Assembly: GCF_001307275.1 (NCBI RefSeq)
Contig: NZ_CP012831.1
Span: 1,674,001 to 1,738,000 of the forward strand
Direction of reading: 5' to 3'
Origin: Pseudomonas fluorescens
GTDB lineage: Bacteria; Pseudomonadota; Gammaproteobacteria; Pseudomonadales; Pseudomonadaceae
Length of the DNA: 64,000 nt
How positions within the stretch are numbered: position 1 is the first letter of the stretch; each line of letters starts with the position of its first letter. Below are positions 52,111 to 61,163 of the stretch, one piece after another. The notes below the pieces were generated by a model. It searched no databases, was not told the DNA's origin, and saw only the letters and a program-made list of their open reading frames with translations. Made by a program: the position numbers and the translations under genes.

Positions 52111-55100
52111 ATGACCGTTGCCCTAAACAAGCAGCTCGATGAAAGTCTGCGCGATGCCCTGCTGGCGCTTTACCTGAACAAGGTTGCACCCGAGCAGACC
52201 CCGACGAAAACCCGCCAGCTCAAGACAGCTCGTGACCTCTACGAATACTGGCTGCTCGATGTGCTGGTCAGCCAGGACGTACCCACCACGCCCGTGGCCT
52301 GCGCCATTGCCAGCCTGCAGCAGTACATCAACCGCATCCTGATGAACCTGGAGCCGGGTTACGACCCGGCCAGTATCGGCGCCGAGCGTTTGAAAACATG
52401 GCGCGATGAGATGCACCAGTACCCCACCTGGGCCGCCCATCAAAAATTGCTGTACTTCCCCGCGACTTATCTCGACCCCGCCCTGAGGGCTGATAAAAGC
52501 GAGAACTTCCGGCAACTGGAAAACGAGCTCAGCCAGAACCAGATTCAACCCGATGCCGTTCAAACGGCGGTCATGGCCTACCTGACCCGCTTCGAAGAAG
52601 TCGCCAACCTGAACATTCTCAACGGCTACATCGACGGCTCGGACTTTGCCAACAGTACCTATTACTTCATCGCCAAATCCCGCTCCGAAAACAGCTACTT
52701 CTGGCGCTCGTTGAACATGGCCCAGCGTCCGTTCGACGGCCCCCCTGCGCCACCACCGGCCATCGCACCCAAGCGGGACCAGCCGGATCCGTACGCTTGG
52801 TCGGACTGGGAAAAAGCCGACGTGCCGATTCCCGAGAATGCGGCCGAGCACTCGATTCGGCCGGTCTGGTTCAACAATCGGCTGTTCGTGACCTGGGCCG
52901 AATGCATCCACCAGGATCCCTCCGCCAACGCCCCTTCGCAGACCAATACCACGCCATCGGGCAAGACTCACCCGCTCTTGCGCTTGAGCTATTGCTTCAA
53001 GAAACAGGACGGCAACTGGAGCACTCCGCGGGTGGCCTTGCAAGGCTATTGCGAGGATGGGGCGCTTGGCAGCAAGGACGTGAACGCAATCAAGGCGTTG
53101 ATACGCACCGTTGCGGTACGGCACAGCAACGGTTCGCAGGACGTCCTGTTTCTGGCCCTGTATGGTTATGAATCCCTGGTAGCGTCGGGCGTCACCACCG
53201 ACAACAACCTCGTCTTCAACAGAACGACTTGCATCGACAAACACCTCAGCCTTGAATCGGTTCGCTCGGCGGACTCCGCCACCGAGAAAGCATTCCTGGA
53301 CGCTGCCGTCCAGCGCATCCAAGCCAAAACCTCCACAGACCTCGAACTCGTGGAAGCCATCCCGCCCAGCGACATGCCCCCTACCATGTCGGATTTCGGA
53401 CGCGCCCATCGCGATCGGATCAAACTCCGCTACACCAGGCACGGGACCAGGATCACGCTGCACATGACGGCAAACATCGGCACCATCAGCGTAGATTCCG
53501 GGCAATACCTGCAGCGCGACAGAATGCGCGTGAGGATGAACAACTCCTCCACTTATGAACCTCACCTCCAATTGAGTTTGATACTCCCTGGCAAAAGCCT
53601 GCCGCGAACCCCCTATATGAAGCTTCTTGGAGGTTCGAGCTTTTATCTCATCTCCCCCCCGGCCTCTCTCGACCGAAGCTTCACGCTGTCCTTCAGGCAC
53701 ACGCCTGACATACTGAGAGACAGTGAACACTCGCCCGCCATCACGCTATCCGGCCATACCAGCCTTGAAGGTAAATTCGTTTCCACGGATGCCGTAAGGC
53801 GAATGATCGAGGTGAGCCGACGCAGGAATGGAAGCTCCACCATCACCGGCTCGGAAACCATTACCCTGCAAGCGGAGCACGCCAAACCTTTTGACGTGGG
53901 GCTCCTCGCCGTTCTCTGCGATGAACCGCTGGACAGGCAATATGTCGTCTTCCGGCAACCACCCACCTTAGCGGACCGGCCCCTGACCTACGAAGACCTG
54001 ACCGTCGTGGCCGAGTCCATACCCGCGGAGCACCTGGCGCAGTCCTTTGATTTCGAGTGGCCCGGTAACGATCCCGGTCACGACGGCACCACCCTCCTTC
54101 TCGGGGTGGCGTTCGTCCATCCCCTCGAACCGGCAACGAAGCTCTATTCCGTCCTCAAGGCTATTACGCTGAAGCTCCCTTTAAAGCGCCAGCAACCTCC
54201 GACTATTACCCACGTCACGACACCCGGCCTGGGAACCACCCAATTCATCGACTTCGCCAAGTCCGCTATCGAAACCAGTGACGCCTCCAGCCGACTTCGC
54301 CCACCCATCCGATTGAACACGGTATTCGCCACCGAACTGATCCGCCGTACCGAAAACAGTCTGGATGAACTGTTCGACTGGACGACGCAACACCTGCAGG
54401 AACCCGCGATGCCCGGTGACTTGGCCAACGGCATGGATTTCCATGGCGCCTATGGCCGTTACTTCACCGAGTTGTTCCTCTATCTACCCTGGCTGGTCGC
54501 CTATCGTTTGAATGCTGAACAGCACCAAGAGGAGGCCGAGCGCTGGCTGCGCTATACCTTCGACCCGGGTCGCGACAGGAAGGCCTTTTGGCGGAGCGTG
54601 CCGCTGATCGACAACAGCATGCCATCGTATTCGCATCAGGCGCCCCATGATCCGCACCAGATTGCCCTCAGTCATCCCGTGCACTTTCGCAAGGCCCTGT
54701 ACTTCCTGTACCTCGATATCCTGATCAACCGAGGCGATGCCGCGTACCGCGAGATGACCCCTGACGGGCTCAGCGAGGCAAAGCTGTGGTACGTGCGCGT
54801 GCTGGACCTGCTGGGTCCACGCCCGGTCGTCCAACCGGCGGATCCCTGGACTGCCATCAGCTTGAAAGCGCTGAGCGACACCGCCGATGACAGCCTGCGC
54901 ACCTTCGAATACGCCGTGACCGGCTTGACCGGTAATCACACACTGGCCCTTCGCGAAGGCAGCTCGCGGCCGACCCTGCCGGCGATCGACAGCCCGTATT
55001 TGCATTTGCCATTCAATCCGCAACTGCTCAAGTGCTGGGATCTCGCTGAAAGTCGCCTGTACAACCTGCGGCATAACCTCGACATGGCCGGCAAGCCGCT

Positions 55101-56679
55101 GCATTTGCCGATCATCGCGGCGCCGCTGGACCCGCGAGCGCTCTCCAGCGCCAACGCCCTGAGTCTCTCGGACAGCCCGTCGACAGGCCTGCCGAGCGTC
55201 ACCATTCCCCACTATCGTTTCACCGTCATGCACAGCCACGCCCAGAACGCCGTGGAAAGCCTCAGCCAATTCGGCACCCTGCTGCTGTCGCTGATCGAGC
55301 GCAAGGAACAGGCCCAGTTGCAGGAGCTGCAACAACAGCAAGCCTGGGACCTGGCAAAAATCTCCGTCGACCTGCAACGCCAGGCCTTGATCATCGATCA
55401 GCGCAATCGCCAGGCCTTGCTGGCCAGCAAGGCGATTGTCCAGGGCCGGATCAATCACTACCAGCAATTGCTGGACAACGGTATCAGTGGCGCCGAAACC
55501 CTGGCCTGCCAGTTGTACTTGAACAGCGGTGCCTCCGAGCTCTCGGCATCGGACGCCCAGATCACGGCTGGCGGCCTGATGATGGCTCCGAACATCTTTG
55601 GTTTCAGCAATGGCGGCATTCGCTGGGAAGGTGCCATGCACGCGGCTACCGCACTCGCCCAAGGCGCCGCCATCGACGATCGTACGGCGGCGGCTCATCT
55701 CGATCGCACGGCACAGTTCGATCGTCGCGGGGAGGAATGGACCCTGATTCGTGACCAGGCACAACTGGAACTGGCCCAGATCGACGCACAACTGGCGCAA
55801 TTCACCGAGCAGGAAACCGCCACTCGCCTGCAACTGCGGCTGGCCGAATCGACCCTGGGCCAAGCCAAGGTCCACTACGACTTCCTCAGCAAACGCTTTA
55901 CCAAGGTACAACTGTATCAATGGCTGAACAGCCAGTTGGCCGCACTGTATCGCCAGGCCTACGACGCGACATTGAGCCTGTGCCTGGCCGCCGAAGCCTG
56001 TTGGCAGTATGAAATCGCCGACTTCGACACACGCTTCATTCAACCTGGCGCCTGGCATGCAACCTATCGCGGGCTTGGCGCTGGCGAGCGGCTGAAGATG
56101 AACCTGTTGAAGATGCACGCCGGGTACCTGCAACGTCACGAGCGGGAGCTGGAGATCCGCAAGACAATATCCTTGCGACAACTCAAGGGCAAAACCGCTG
56201 CCAGCTCTCTCAACAAGGAGTGGGCGCAGTTGCACGCCGACCTGAAACAGGGCGGATGCGAGTTCGAGCTGACCCATCAATTGTTCGAAGACGACTACAA
56301 GGGCCAGCGACATTACCTGCGGCGCATCAAAACCATCAGCGTGACCCTGCCCACCGTCGTCGGGCCCTATGAAAACATTCGAGCCACGCTGACCCAGACC
56401 GCCAGCACCGTGTTCCTGTCGCCGGGCGATCAAGGACGGGCCATGGAGAGCTGGCGCGCCAACCAGCAGATCGCCCTGTCGACGGGTGTCGACGACAACG
56501 GTCTGTTCACCCTGAACTTCAACGATGATCGCTACCTGCCGTTCGAATACACCGGCGCGATTTCCAAGTGGCAGTTGACCTTCCCGAACCCCGAGGCCCA
56601 AAAAGACCTGCTGGAGTCGCTGACCGACGTCATCGTGCACGTGAGCTATACCGCCAGGGTCGGTGGAGGTGTGCAATGA
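52111..56679 (+). CDS. tcaB: Tc toxin subunit A, C-terminal half (TcaB-like): receptor-binding, stalk and TcB-binding parts
   Basis: There are 1522 residues. Order: an N-terminal region like the neuraminidase-like/ABC-toxin N part (SEEYLxPxLRxxKSExFxxLExxLxQ analogue LYFPATYLDPALRADKSENFRQLE), receptor-binding domains, then a coiled-coil pore with a hydrophobic tip at GGLMMAPNIFGFSNGG (about residue 1150) and a C-terminal TcB-binding domain. The long helices carry LLSLIERKEQAQLQELQQQQ. It forms the channel that injects TcC toxin. It starts 31 bases after tcaA and overlaps the next ATG. Confidence 0.9.
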   Translation: MTVALNKQLDESLRDALLALYLNKVAPEQTPTKTRQLKTARDLYEYWLLDVLVSQDVPTTPVACAIASLQQYINRILMNLEPGYDPASIGAERLKTWRDEMHQYPTWAAHQKLLYFPATYLDPALRADKSENFRQLENELSQNQIQPDAVQTAVMAYLTRFEEVANLNILNGYIDGSDFANSTYYFIAKSRSENSYFWRSLNMAQRPFDGPPAPPPAIAPKRDQPDPYAWSDWEKADVPIPENAAEHSIRPVWFNNRLFVTWAECIHQDPSANAPSQTNTTPSGKTHPLLRLSYCFKKQDGNWSTPRVALQGYCEDGALGSKDVNAIKALIRTVAVRHSNGSQDVLFLALYGYESLVASGVTTDNNLVFNRTTCIDKHLSLESVRSADSATEKAFLDAAVQRIQAKTSTDLELVEAIPPSDMPPTMSDFGRAHRDRIKLRYTRHGTRITLHMTANIGTISVDSGQYLQRDRMRVRMNNSSTYEPHLQLSLILPGKSLPRTPYMKLLGGSSFYLISPPASLDRSFTLSFRHTPDILRDSEHSPAITLSGHTSLEGKFVSTDAVRRMIEVSRRRNGSSTITGSETITLQAEHAKPFDVGLLAVLCDEPLDRQYVVFRQPPTLADRPLTYEDLTVVAESIPAEHLAQSFDFEWPGNDPGHDGTTLLLGVAFVHPLEPATKLYSVLKAITLKLPLKRQQPPTITHVTTPGLGTTQFIDFAKSAIETSDASSRLRPPIRLNTVFATELIRRTENSLDELFDWTTQHLQEPAMPGDLANGMDFHGAYGRYFTELFLYLPWLVAYRLNAEQHQEEAERWLRYTFDPGRDRKAFWRSVPLIDNSMPSYSHQAPHDPHQIALSHPVHFRKALYFLYLDILINRGDAAYREMTPDGLSEAKLWYVRVLDLLGPRPVVQPADPWTAISLKALSDTADDSLRTFEYAVTGLTGNHTLALREGSSRPTLPAIDSPYLHLPFNPQLLKCWDLAESRLYNLRHNLDMAGKPLHLPIIAAPLDPRALSSANALSLSDSPSTGLPSVTIPHYRFTVMHSHAQNAVESLSQFGTLLLSLIERKEQAQLQELQQQQAWDLAKISVDLQRQALIIDQRNRQALLASKAIVQGRINHYQQLLDNGISGAETLACQLYLNSGASELSASDAQITAGGLMMAPNIFGFSNGGIRWEGAMHAATALAQGAAIDDRTAAAHLDRTAQFDRRGEEWTLIRDQAQLELAQIDAQLAQFTEQETATRLQLRLAESTLGQAKVHYDFLSKRFTKVQLYQWLNSQLAALYRQAYDATLSLCLAAEACWQYEIADFDTRFIQPGAWHATYRGLGAGERLKMNLLKMHAGYLQRHERELEIRKTISLRQLKGKTAASSLNKEWAQLHADLKQGGCEFELTHQLFEDDYKGQRHYLRRIKTISVTLPTVVGPYENIRATLTQTASTVFLSPGDQGRAMESWRANQQIALSTGVDDNGLFTLNFNDDRYLPFEYTGAISKWQLTFPNPEAQKDLLESLTDVIVHVSYTARVGGGVQ

Positions 56680-59600
56680 ATGAACACGCCCCGCTGCCTG
56701 TCACCGCACCGTCCCTGCCCAAGGGGGGCGGTGCCATTCAAAGCATCGGCAAAGGATGGAGCCCCGTCGGCGCCCACGGTACGGCCTCCTATGGGATTGC
56801 CCTGCCCATTTCGCCAGGACGCGGCTTTGCGCCACCCTTGACCCTGAGCTATCTCAGCTCGCTCGGTAACGGTGTGTTCGGCATCGGCTGGGGATTGTCG
56901 TTACCCAGCGTGGCGCGACGCACCAGCAAGGGTGTACCGGCGTATACCGAAGATGACGAGTTCGTCGGCCCCAGCGAAGTGGCGTGGCTAGCCGAGCGCG
57001 ATTCACAAGGTGTCATCGCCGCCACCTACATCGACCACTACAACGGTCTGGACCTGGGCACGCGCTATACCGTCACCCAATACTTTCCCAGGATCGAAAG
57101 CCACTTCGACCGAATCGAGCATTGGTCCTCGCAAGGCGATGAGGCCGGTTTCTGGCTGGTGCACGGTGCCGACGGCAGCCTCCACCTGTTTGGCAAGCAC
57201 CCGTCAGCACGGCGCGCCGATCCCCAGGACACGAGCCGTATCGGCGAATGGCTGCTGGAGGAGAGCCTGAACGCTCACGGCGAGCACATCCTCTACCAGT
57301 ACAAGACAGACACCACGGCCCAACGCTATTTGAGCCAGGTCAGCTATGGCAATTTCGAGGCCGATGCACACCTTTACGGGTGGACAGCGGATCGGCTCGC
57401 GAACGTGCAATGGCATTTCGAACTGGTGTTCGACTACGGCGAACGGACCACCGCCTACGCAGGAAAACCGTCTTACGAAGGCCAGCAGTGGCAAGCCCGT
57501 GGCGATGCATTTTCCAGCTTCGCCTACGGTTTTGAGTTGCGCACCGAACGGCTGTGTCGCCAGGTCCTGATGTTTCACCGCTTTCCCGAGGAGTTGGGCA
57601 CCGCCCCCGTCCTGGTGCGGCGCCTGCTGCTGGATTATCACCAGACATCTCTGGGTTACCCGCTCCTTAGCGCCGCCCATGACCAGGCGTTCGGAGAAGG
57701 TGAAGCCGCCGAAAGCCGACCGCCCGTCGAATTCAGCTACAGCGCCTTCCAGCTTGCGCCTGAACCCCGTGCCTGGCGGCGTTTCCAGGACATGCCGGGG
57801 CTCAACGATGATCGTGCCTATCAACTGGTGGACCTGTACGGCGAGGGACTGCCGGGGGTGCTGCATCGAACCGACAACGGCTGGCATTACCGCGAGCCCG
57901 TGCGGGCCAATACCAAAGGCAACGACGTGACCTACGGGCCGTGGCGAACGCTGCCCCACATCCCGGCGACCGACACGGCCACACCAGTACACCAGGCCCT
58001 GAGCGACCTCACGGGAGATGGTCGTTTGGATTGGCTCGTCGCCCATCCGCAAGTGAGCGGCTTTTTCGCCCTCGATGCCGAACGAAGCTGGTCGGGCTTT
58101 GCCACGTTCAATGCACTTGCGCCAGAGTTTTTCAGCCCCCAAGGGCAGTTGGCCGACCTGATGGGCGCCGGGCTCGGCGATCTGGCGGTGATCGGCCCGC
58201 GCAGTGTTCGCCTGTACGCCAACCAGCGGGAACACGGCTTTTCGCCTCCCGTGGAAGTCCCTCGCGAGGAAAACGAAGACGCCCTGCCCCTATTCAGTGC
58301 CTCAGCCGGCGAACTGGTGGCTTTCAGCGATGTACTGGGCAGCGGCCAGCAGCATCTGGTGCGCATTCGTCACAACGAAGTGAAGTGCTGGCCCAACCTC
58401 GGCCGAGGGCGTTTCGGCAACGCCAGGGTGCTGGACTTCCCCGGGCTGGCCTACGACAGCTTCGACGCCGCGCGTATCCGCCTGGCGGACCTGGATGGCT
58501 CCGGCGCTGCGGACCTGATCTATCTGCAAGCGGACCAGGCGTTGATTTTCATGAACCGCAGCGGCCATGGTTTCAGCCCCGCGGTTGCCCTGCCCTGGCC
58601 GGAAGGCCTGCGCTACGATCCTCTGTGCCAGGTCAGCATCGCCGACCTGCAAGGGCTCGGTTGTTCCAGCCTGATCCTGAGCGCGCCGCACATGACGCCG
58701 CGGCATTGGCGCTACGACTTCGTCAGCGCCAAACCGTACCTGCTCACCGGCATCCACAACAACATGGGCGCCGACCAGCGCATCCGCTACCGCAGCTCGG
58801 CCCAGGAGTGGCTGGATGAAAAACTGCAGCGGATGACGGACGGCAAGCCCCTCACCTGTCGCTTGCCCTTGGCCCTGCACCTGGTTTGCGCCCAGACCCA
58901 AGTGGATGAAATAACCGGCAATCGACTGACCCAGGCATTCTCCTATCGCCAGGGTTACTACGACGGCATCGAACGTGAGTTTCGGGGCTTTGGCCTGTTA
59001 CTGCAAACCGACACTGAAGCGAGCCCCGGCGACACAGACGTCCAGGCCTTCACCGCCACCTGCCTGAAAAAGACCTGGTTTCATACCGGGCGAAGGGTGA
59101 ACCTGCCACGCAATGGCTACAGCCGGGCAGACAAGCAAGCCGTGCCGCTGGGCAAGGCCTTGCTGTGCCACTGTCCGCCCGAGTCTCTGCCGGATCGCAT
59201 CATCGCCTCGCCAGATGCGGCGACCGAACTGGAAATGTCCCGCGCCCTGTGTGGCCGGGTACTGCGCAGCGAGGTCTTCGGCATCGACAGACAGCTGAAA
59301 ACCACCCGCCTGTATTCGGTGGAGGAAAACCGTTATGGGCTACGCCTGCTGCAAGCACCCGACAGCGTTCGCCGGCAGGCCCGAATGTTGCCCCTGCTGC
59401 TGGAGTCCATCCGCTACCAGTACGAAGGCATTGTCGATGACCCGCAATGCCGGCACACCCTGAACCTGCAACACGACCGGTACGGCGCACTGACCCACAG
59501 CGTGGACATCCACTACGCCCGACGAAAAACCGCCAGCGACACACCACTGTTCAGCGACACCGACCCGCAACAGTGGTGGCGCGATGCGCATGACCCGGCG

Positions 59601-61163
59601 CAGCAGCTCTACTACCTGAACGAAACCCGTGCCGAATTCATCCACTTGCAGGCGCCCCAGCAATGGCGACTCGGCCTGCCTTATCGCCAGCGCACCCAGG
59701 CGTTGCAACGCCCCAAGCGCCCTGAAGACGAGGGGTTGAGCCCACGGGACCTGTCGTTCGAAACGCTCAGCGAACTCACGAAACAAACCGCCTGGAAAAC
59801 CCAAGGCGTGCTGACCGGCCTGTCCGTGCAGCGCTACAGACACGCGTCGAGCGCAGCGACCCTGCCGGACGGCGTCGCCGATTTTCAGGCCCTGGTCGAT
59901 CATCTGGAAAGCGCCGAGCTGGATGAAACGGCCTTGGGCGCCTTCCAATTACTGCCACAGGACAGCCGCCCCAAAGGAAAACTATTGGAGCGAATGGGTT
60001 ATCACCGAATGAGCGATTTTCTTCTCGACACCGCGCCGGAGAAAAAACTCTGGTCCGTCAAAAGCGCTTTCACCACCTACGCGCCATTGGCGGGCTTCTA
60101 CAAAACCAGGACCGTACAACCGAGCGAAAGCCAAGGCGTGTGCGAGATAGGCCATGACCCATACGCTTGTCTTGTCACCACCTTCAAACTGCCCGACGGC
60201 TGCACCACCCAGGCGTTCTACGATTACCGTTCACTCCAGCCCCTGCGCATCATCGACCCCAACGGTAACGTACAAGAAGGCCTGTTCGATGCGTTCGGCC
60301 AAGTATTGGCGACCTCTTTCCATGGTGACGAGCATCACAAACCCGTGGGTTTCAAGCCGCTCGCACAGTTCAAACGGCCACCGTTCAGCAGCCCCGCGGC
60401 CGCCATCAGCCAAAGCGGGGACGCCCTGCAAGACGCCGCCATGACCCTCTATTACGCGCCCTTCAGTTGGATGGGGCGTGTATCGAAGGTTGCCCGGGCG
60501 GACACCGACTGGCTGGCACGTTGCGTGGGTAACGGCGACCTGCTGTCCAGCGGCCATATCCGCGCATCGGCCCGAGCCCGCCTGGCGGAGCTTCAGACAC
60601 CCTCCGCCGACGACCTCAAGCTGAAACACGAAATCGCAGCCGCGCCCCGTGAACCGATACACATCGCCACGCTGGTCGCCGACCGCTTCCCGGATGACCC
60701 CCGAAGACAAATCCGCATCGCCGTCAGTGGCTTCGATGGCTTCGGACGAACCCTGCAAAGCAAGCAACTCGTCGAACCGGGCCAGGCTTACGTCGTCGAC
60801 GCCAAGGGCGACCTGACACTGACGGATGGAAAGCCCAAGGAGCAGATCGCAACCAGGCGCTGGCGTGTCAGTGAACGGGTGGAATACAACAGCAAGGGCC
60901 TGGCGGTGCGTATCTACCGTCCATATTTCGCCGACCGGCACAGCCACATCAACGATGCGTCCTTGCGCCAGTCCGGGCATTTCGACCAACACTTCTACGA
61001 CCCACTCGGACGCCCCAGCTACGTGTTGCTCGCCAGGCAAAATGGCCTCGCCTATCTGCGCCGCCATACACGCCATCCCTGGTACACCGTGGACGAGGAC
61101 GAGAATGACACGCTGCAGGAAGTCCTGTCCGAACACGCCGCCACGGCCGGAGGTGGCGCATGA
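56676..61163 (+). CDS. tcaC: Tc toxin subunit B (SpvB/VCBS/TcdB-middle type)
   Basis: There are 1495 residues from ATG 56676, overlapping the tcaB stop. The N-terminal SpvB domain (KGGGAIQSIGKGWSPVGAHG) is followed by beta-propeller/VCBS repeats (LTGDGRLDWLVAHP, LADLDGSGAADLIYLQ) that dock on TcA, then the RHS-like TcdB middle and C-terminal parts. Together with TcC it makes the cocoon that stores the unfolded toxin. The stop overlaps the tccC start. Confidence 0.92.
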   Translation: MNEHAPLPVTAPSLPKGGGAIQSIGKGWSPVGAHGTASYGIALPISPGRGFAPPLTLSYLSSLGNGVFGIGWGLSLPSVARRTSKGVPAYTEDDEFVGPSEVAWLAERDSQGVIAATYIDHYNGLDLGTRYTVTQYFPRIESHFDRIEHWSSQGDEAGFWLVHGADGSLHLFGKHPSARRADPQDTSRIGEWLLEESLNAHGEHILYQYKTDTTAQRYLSQVSYGNFEADAHLYGWTADRLANVQWHFELVFDYGERTTAYAGKPSYEGQQWQARGDAFSSFAYGFELRTERLCRQVLMFHRFPEELGTAPVLVRRLLLDYHQTSLGYPLLSAAHDQAFGEGEAAESRPPVEFSYSAFQLAPEPRAWRRFQDMPGLNDDRAYQLVDLYGEGLPGVLHRTDNGWHYREPVRANTKGNDVTYGPWRTLPHIPATDTATPVHQALSDLTGDGRLDWLVAHPQVSGFFALDAERSWSGFATFNALAPEFFSPQGQLADLMGAGLGDLAVIGPRSVRLYANQREHGFSPPVEVPREENEDALPLFSASAGELVAFSDVLGSGQQHLVRIRHNEVKCWPNLGRGRFGNARVLDFPGLAYDSFDAARIRLADLDGSGAADLIYLQADQALIFMNRSGHGFSPAVALPWPEGLRYDPLCQVSIADLQGLGCSSLILSAPHMTPRHWRYDFVSAKPYLLTGIHNNMGADQRIRYRSSAQEWLDEKLQRMTDGKPLTCRLPLALHLVCAQTQVDEITGNRLTQAFSYRQGYYDGIEREFRGFGLLLQTDTEASPGDTDVQAFTATCLKKTWFHTGRRVNLPRNGYSRADKQAVPLGKALLCHCPPESLPDRIIASPDAATELEMSRALCGRVLRSEVFGIDRQLKTTRLYSVEENRYGLRLLQAPDSVRRQARMLPLLLESIRYQYEGIVDDPQCRHTLNLQHDRYGALTHSVDIHYARRKTASDTPLFSDTDPQQWWRDAHDPAQQLYYLNETRAEFIHLQAPQQWRLGLPYRQRTQALQRPKRPEDEGLSPRDLSFETLSELTKQTAWKTQGVLTGLSVQRYRHASSAATLPDGVADFQALVDHLESAELDETALGAFQLLPQDSRPKGKLLERMGYHRMSDFLLDTAPEKKLWSVKSAFTTYAPLAGFYKTRTVQPSESQGVCEIGHDPYACLVTTFKLPDGCTTQAFYDYRSLQPLRIIDPNGNVQEGLFDAFGQVLATSFHGDEHHKPVGFKPLAQFKRPPFSSPAAAISQSGDALQDAAMTLYYAPFSWMGRVSKVARADTDWLARCVGNGDLLSSGHIRASARARLAELQTPSADDLKLKHEIAAAPREPIHIATLVADRFPDDPRRQIRIAVSGFDGFGRTLQSKQLVEPGQAYVVDAKGDLTLTDGKPKEQIATRRWRVSERVEYNSKGLAVRIYRPYFADRHSHINDASLRQSGHFDQHFYDPLGRPSYVLLARQNGLAYLRRHTRHPWYTVDEDENDTLQEVLSEHAATAGGGA

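Noticed and set aside
54484..56676. 730-residue open frame antisense to tcaB
   Set aside because: It lies opposite a clear Tc toxin gene, starts nowhere near a ribosome site and has no family features.
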